A stretch of DNA of 64,000 bases from positions 620,001 to 684,000 of the forward strand of contig NZ_CP021033.1 in NCBI RefSeq assembly GCF_002117485.1, read 5' to 3'. Positions 62,784-64,000 of the stretch are shown here, in pieces. The position numbers and the translations under genes are program-made. The notes beneath the pieces were generated by a model. It was not told where the DNA came from and did no database searches. It saw only the letters and a list, made by a program, of their open reading frames with translations. The DNA is from Rhizobium sp. NXC14. Its GTDB lineage: Bacteria > Pseudomonadota > Alphaproteobacteria > Rhizobiales > Rhizobiaceae. Numbering within the stretch: the first letter of the stretch is position 1; the number at the start of each line of letters is the position of its first letter.

Positions 62784-63410
62784 ATGAAGGAGATTGTCTA
62801 CATCATTGATGACGACGCATCCGTCCGCGAAGGCCTCGGCGATCTCCTGCGCTCGGTTGGACTTGAGGTACTGACATTCGCGTCCAGCCAGGAATTTTTG
62901 GATAGTAAGCGCCCTGACGTTCCGGGCTGCATCATTCTCGATGTAAGGCTGCCGGGGCGGAGCGGCCTGGAATTTCAGAGCATGCTCCCTTCCCTTGGAA
63001 TTGAGCTTCCGGTCATTTTTATCAGTGCCCACAGCGACATTCCGATCTCTGTGCGGGCGATGAAAGCCGGCGCTATCGAATTCCTGACAAAGCCGCTGCG
63101 CGAGCAGGAATTGCTCGATGCCGCCTATGCCGGGATCGAGCGCGATTGCGCTCGCAGGCAGGAAGTCGCGCTCATTGCCGAGCTTCGGTCCCGCTATGAT
63201 TCGTTGACGCCGCGCGAGCGCGAGATCATGAACCTGGTGGTCGCGGGCAGCGTCAACAAGCAAATCGCTGCTCAAGTGGGCCTGAGCGAGGTGACCGTCA
63301 AGGTTCATCGCGGCCACGTCATGCAAAAGATGCAGGCGAGATCTCTCGTTGACCTGGTCCGGATGGCGGACAGCCTCGGATTGACGACGAAGCCGGCGTG
63401 GGCCAGGTAG
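62784..63410 (+). CDS. FixJ-like response regulator
   Basis: This 208-residue regulator has acidic pocket IIDDD, phospho-acceptor Asp53 (CIILDVRLPGRSG), a conserved lysine in FLTKPLREQELLDA and a LuxR/FixJ helix-turn-helix (SLTPREREIMNLVVAGSVNKQIAAQVGLSEVTVKVHRGHVMQKM). It directly follows the giant kinase and is its probable target. GGGGACA precedes the ATG. Its target genes are not evident; the small downstream protein is one possibility. Confidence 0.9.
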   Translation: MKEIVYIIDDDASVREGLGDLLRSVGLEVLTFASSQEFLDSKRPDVPGCIILDVRLPGRSGLEFQSMLPSLGIELPVIFISAHSDIPISVRAMKAGAIEFLTKPLREQELLDAAYAGIERDCARRQEVALIAELRSRYDSLTPREREIMNLVVAGSVNKQIAAQVGLSEVTVKVHRGHVMQKMQARSLVDLVRMADSLGLTTKPAWAR

Positions 63411-63683
63411 GCTCACATATCTAGACCAAAGTATCGGGCGTCTGCCATGGGTGGATAGTCGGGGTGCCAATTCGGCTGGTCGCTTATCTCATTCGGCAAT
63501 ACGTTCCGAAGCCCGTCGGCTCTATCCTCTTACCAGCTGAAAAAACATGCAGCGACAGGACGGACGTTATCGCGTCTCGTTGCAAGAATCTGCGTCGGGT
63601 CCGCGCCTCCCCACCAATGGACGGACGTCATCGATGTTGATGCAACGCGCGAGCAATCGAAGGATGGAGGAAAGGTATCATCG

Positions 63684-63899
63684 ATGCAAAACCAGAGATA
63701 CGCCCTGCAGAAGAACCTCAACATCTACTGGACGGTAATCGATACGGTTTCAGACCAGAAAGCTCTCGTCCACGGCTTCGTTATGGACATGCTTACCGCC
63801 GATGAGGGCGAAGAACTGGTCAACATGCTGAACCGTGCAGAATCCCACGCTATCCTCGCGCCTGCCCACGGGGAGCACCGCGATCGAAGACGACAGTAA
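63684..63899 (+). CDS. small protein of unknown function
   Basis: This 71-residue protein has a good ribosome site (GGAGGAAAGG) upstream of its ATG. It is mostly helical and acidic in the middle (WTVIDTVSDQKALVHGFVMDML, TADEGEELVNMLNRAE), with a basic tail. I recognise no family. It lies 270 bases after the response regulator and could be under its control. Confidence 0.55.
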   Translation: MQNQRYALQKNLNIYWTVIDTVSDQKALVHGFVMDMLTADEGEELVNMLNRAESHAILAPAHGEHRDRRRQ

Positions 63900-64000
63900 C
63901 TGTTCGATCGCCATCTAGCTGACCGCTCGTCCTATAGACCGTGACGAGGCGACGAGGGTTCTGACACTCTAAGGCGCCTCGAACAAGGGTTAGCTGCAAA
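63900..64000. other. end of window, no feature seen
   Basis: The last 101 bases contain no gene or clear signal. Confidence 0.4.

Noticed and set aside
1..64000. CRISPR arrays, tRNA or rRNA genes, complete insertion sequences, replication or conjugation genes
   Set aside because: None was seen on either strand; short repeated strings are explained by codon usage or the repeats already listed.

Overview
The window is about 61% GC, has dense operons with many 4-bp ATGA stop/start overlaps, and is almost certainly from a rhizobium of the Rhizobium leguminosarum/etli type. The case rests on a vicibactin-type (cyclic trihydroxamate) siderophore locus in the known vbsGSO / vbsADL / vbsP / rpoI arrangement, RirA-type iron operators (TGA-N9-TCA), a ROSE RNA thermometer before a small heat-shock gene, and a dad alanine-catabolism cluster. 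The many transport and sugar-hydrolase operons and the gene remnants fit an accessory replicon or a flexible chromosomal region. I saw no replication or transfer genes, rRNA, tRNA or CRISPR array.

Layout. 1-8.8 kb, amino-acid metabolism: the end of a ProC-like reductase, an Xre-cupin regulator divergent from an omega-amino acid:pyruvate transaminase, an AraC regulator, dadX-dadA with a divergent Lrp-type regulator, and a PAS-GGDEF-EAL protein. 9.0-12.3 kb: a nitrate-type ABC transporter (nrtABC) behind a sigma-54 promoter and a leader that looks like an ANTAR-controlled antitermination element. 12.3-31.3 kb, the iron island: vbsP, vbsO-vbsS-vbsG on the minus strand, vbsA-vbsD-vbsL on the plus strand, the ECF sigma gene rpoI, a GNAT acetyltransferase followed by a FhuD-like binding protein and a fused FhuB-like permease, an SDR enzyme and AraC regulator, and a FhuF-like reductase with a TonB-dependent receptor. 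The two divergent vbs operons each carry a TAAA(T/C)-N16-CGT promoter suited to the encoded sigma factor. RirA-type boxes precede the uptake operon/rpoI and the receptor, so the apparent cascade is iron -> RirA -> rpoI and uptake, then RpoI -> vbs synthesis.

31.5-34.5 kb is a scarred region: a frameshifted L,D-transpeptidase, an OmpA-like lipoprotein, an IS3-family transposase remnant, the tail of a DUF4143 ATPase, and hsp20 with its ROSE thermometer. 34.6-43.0 kb: a GH3 beta-glucosidase with a divergent TetR regulator, an alpha/beta hydrolase, a LysR regulator, a membrane-anchored unknown protein, and a soluble GAF histidine kinase with a LuxR-type response regulator. 43.3-48.6 kb: a five-gene ribose-type sugar ABC operon ending in an SMP-30 lactonase. 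48.7-50.5 kb: a chemoreceptor remnant and a RES-Xre toxin-antitoxin pair. 50.6-53.6 kb: a GH38 alpha-mannosidase. 54.3-56.0 kb: an EamA exporter divergent from a CGNR zinc-finger regulator. 56.8-64 kb: a very large serine/threonine-kinase-like / AAA / GAF / PAS / histidine-kinase protein, its FixJ-like response regulator, and a small unknown protein.

All calls come from reading sequence and motifs. No database search was run.
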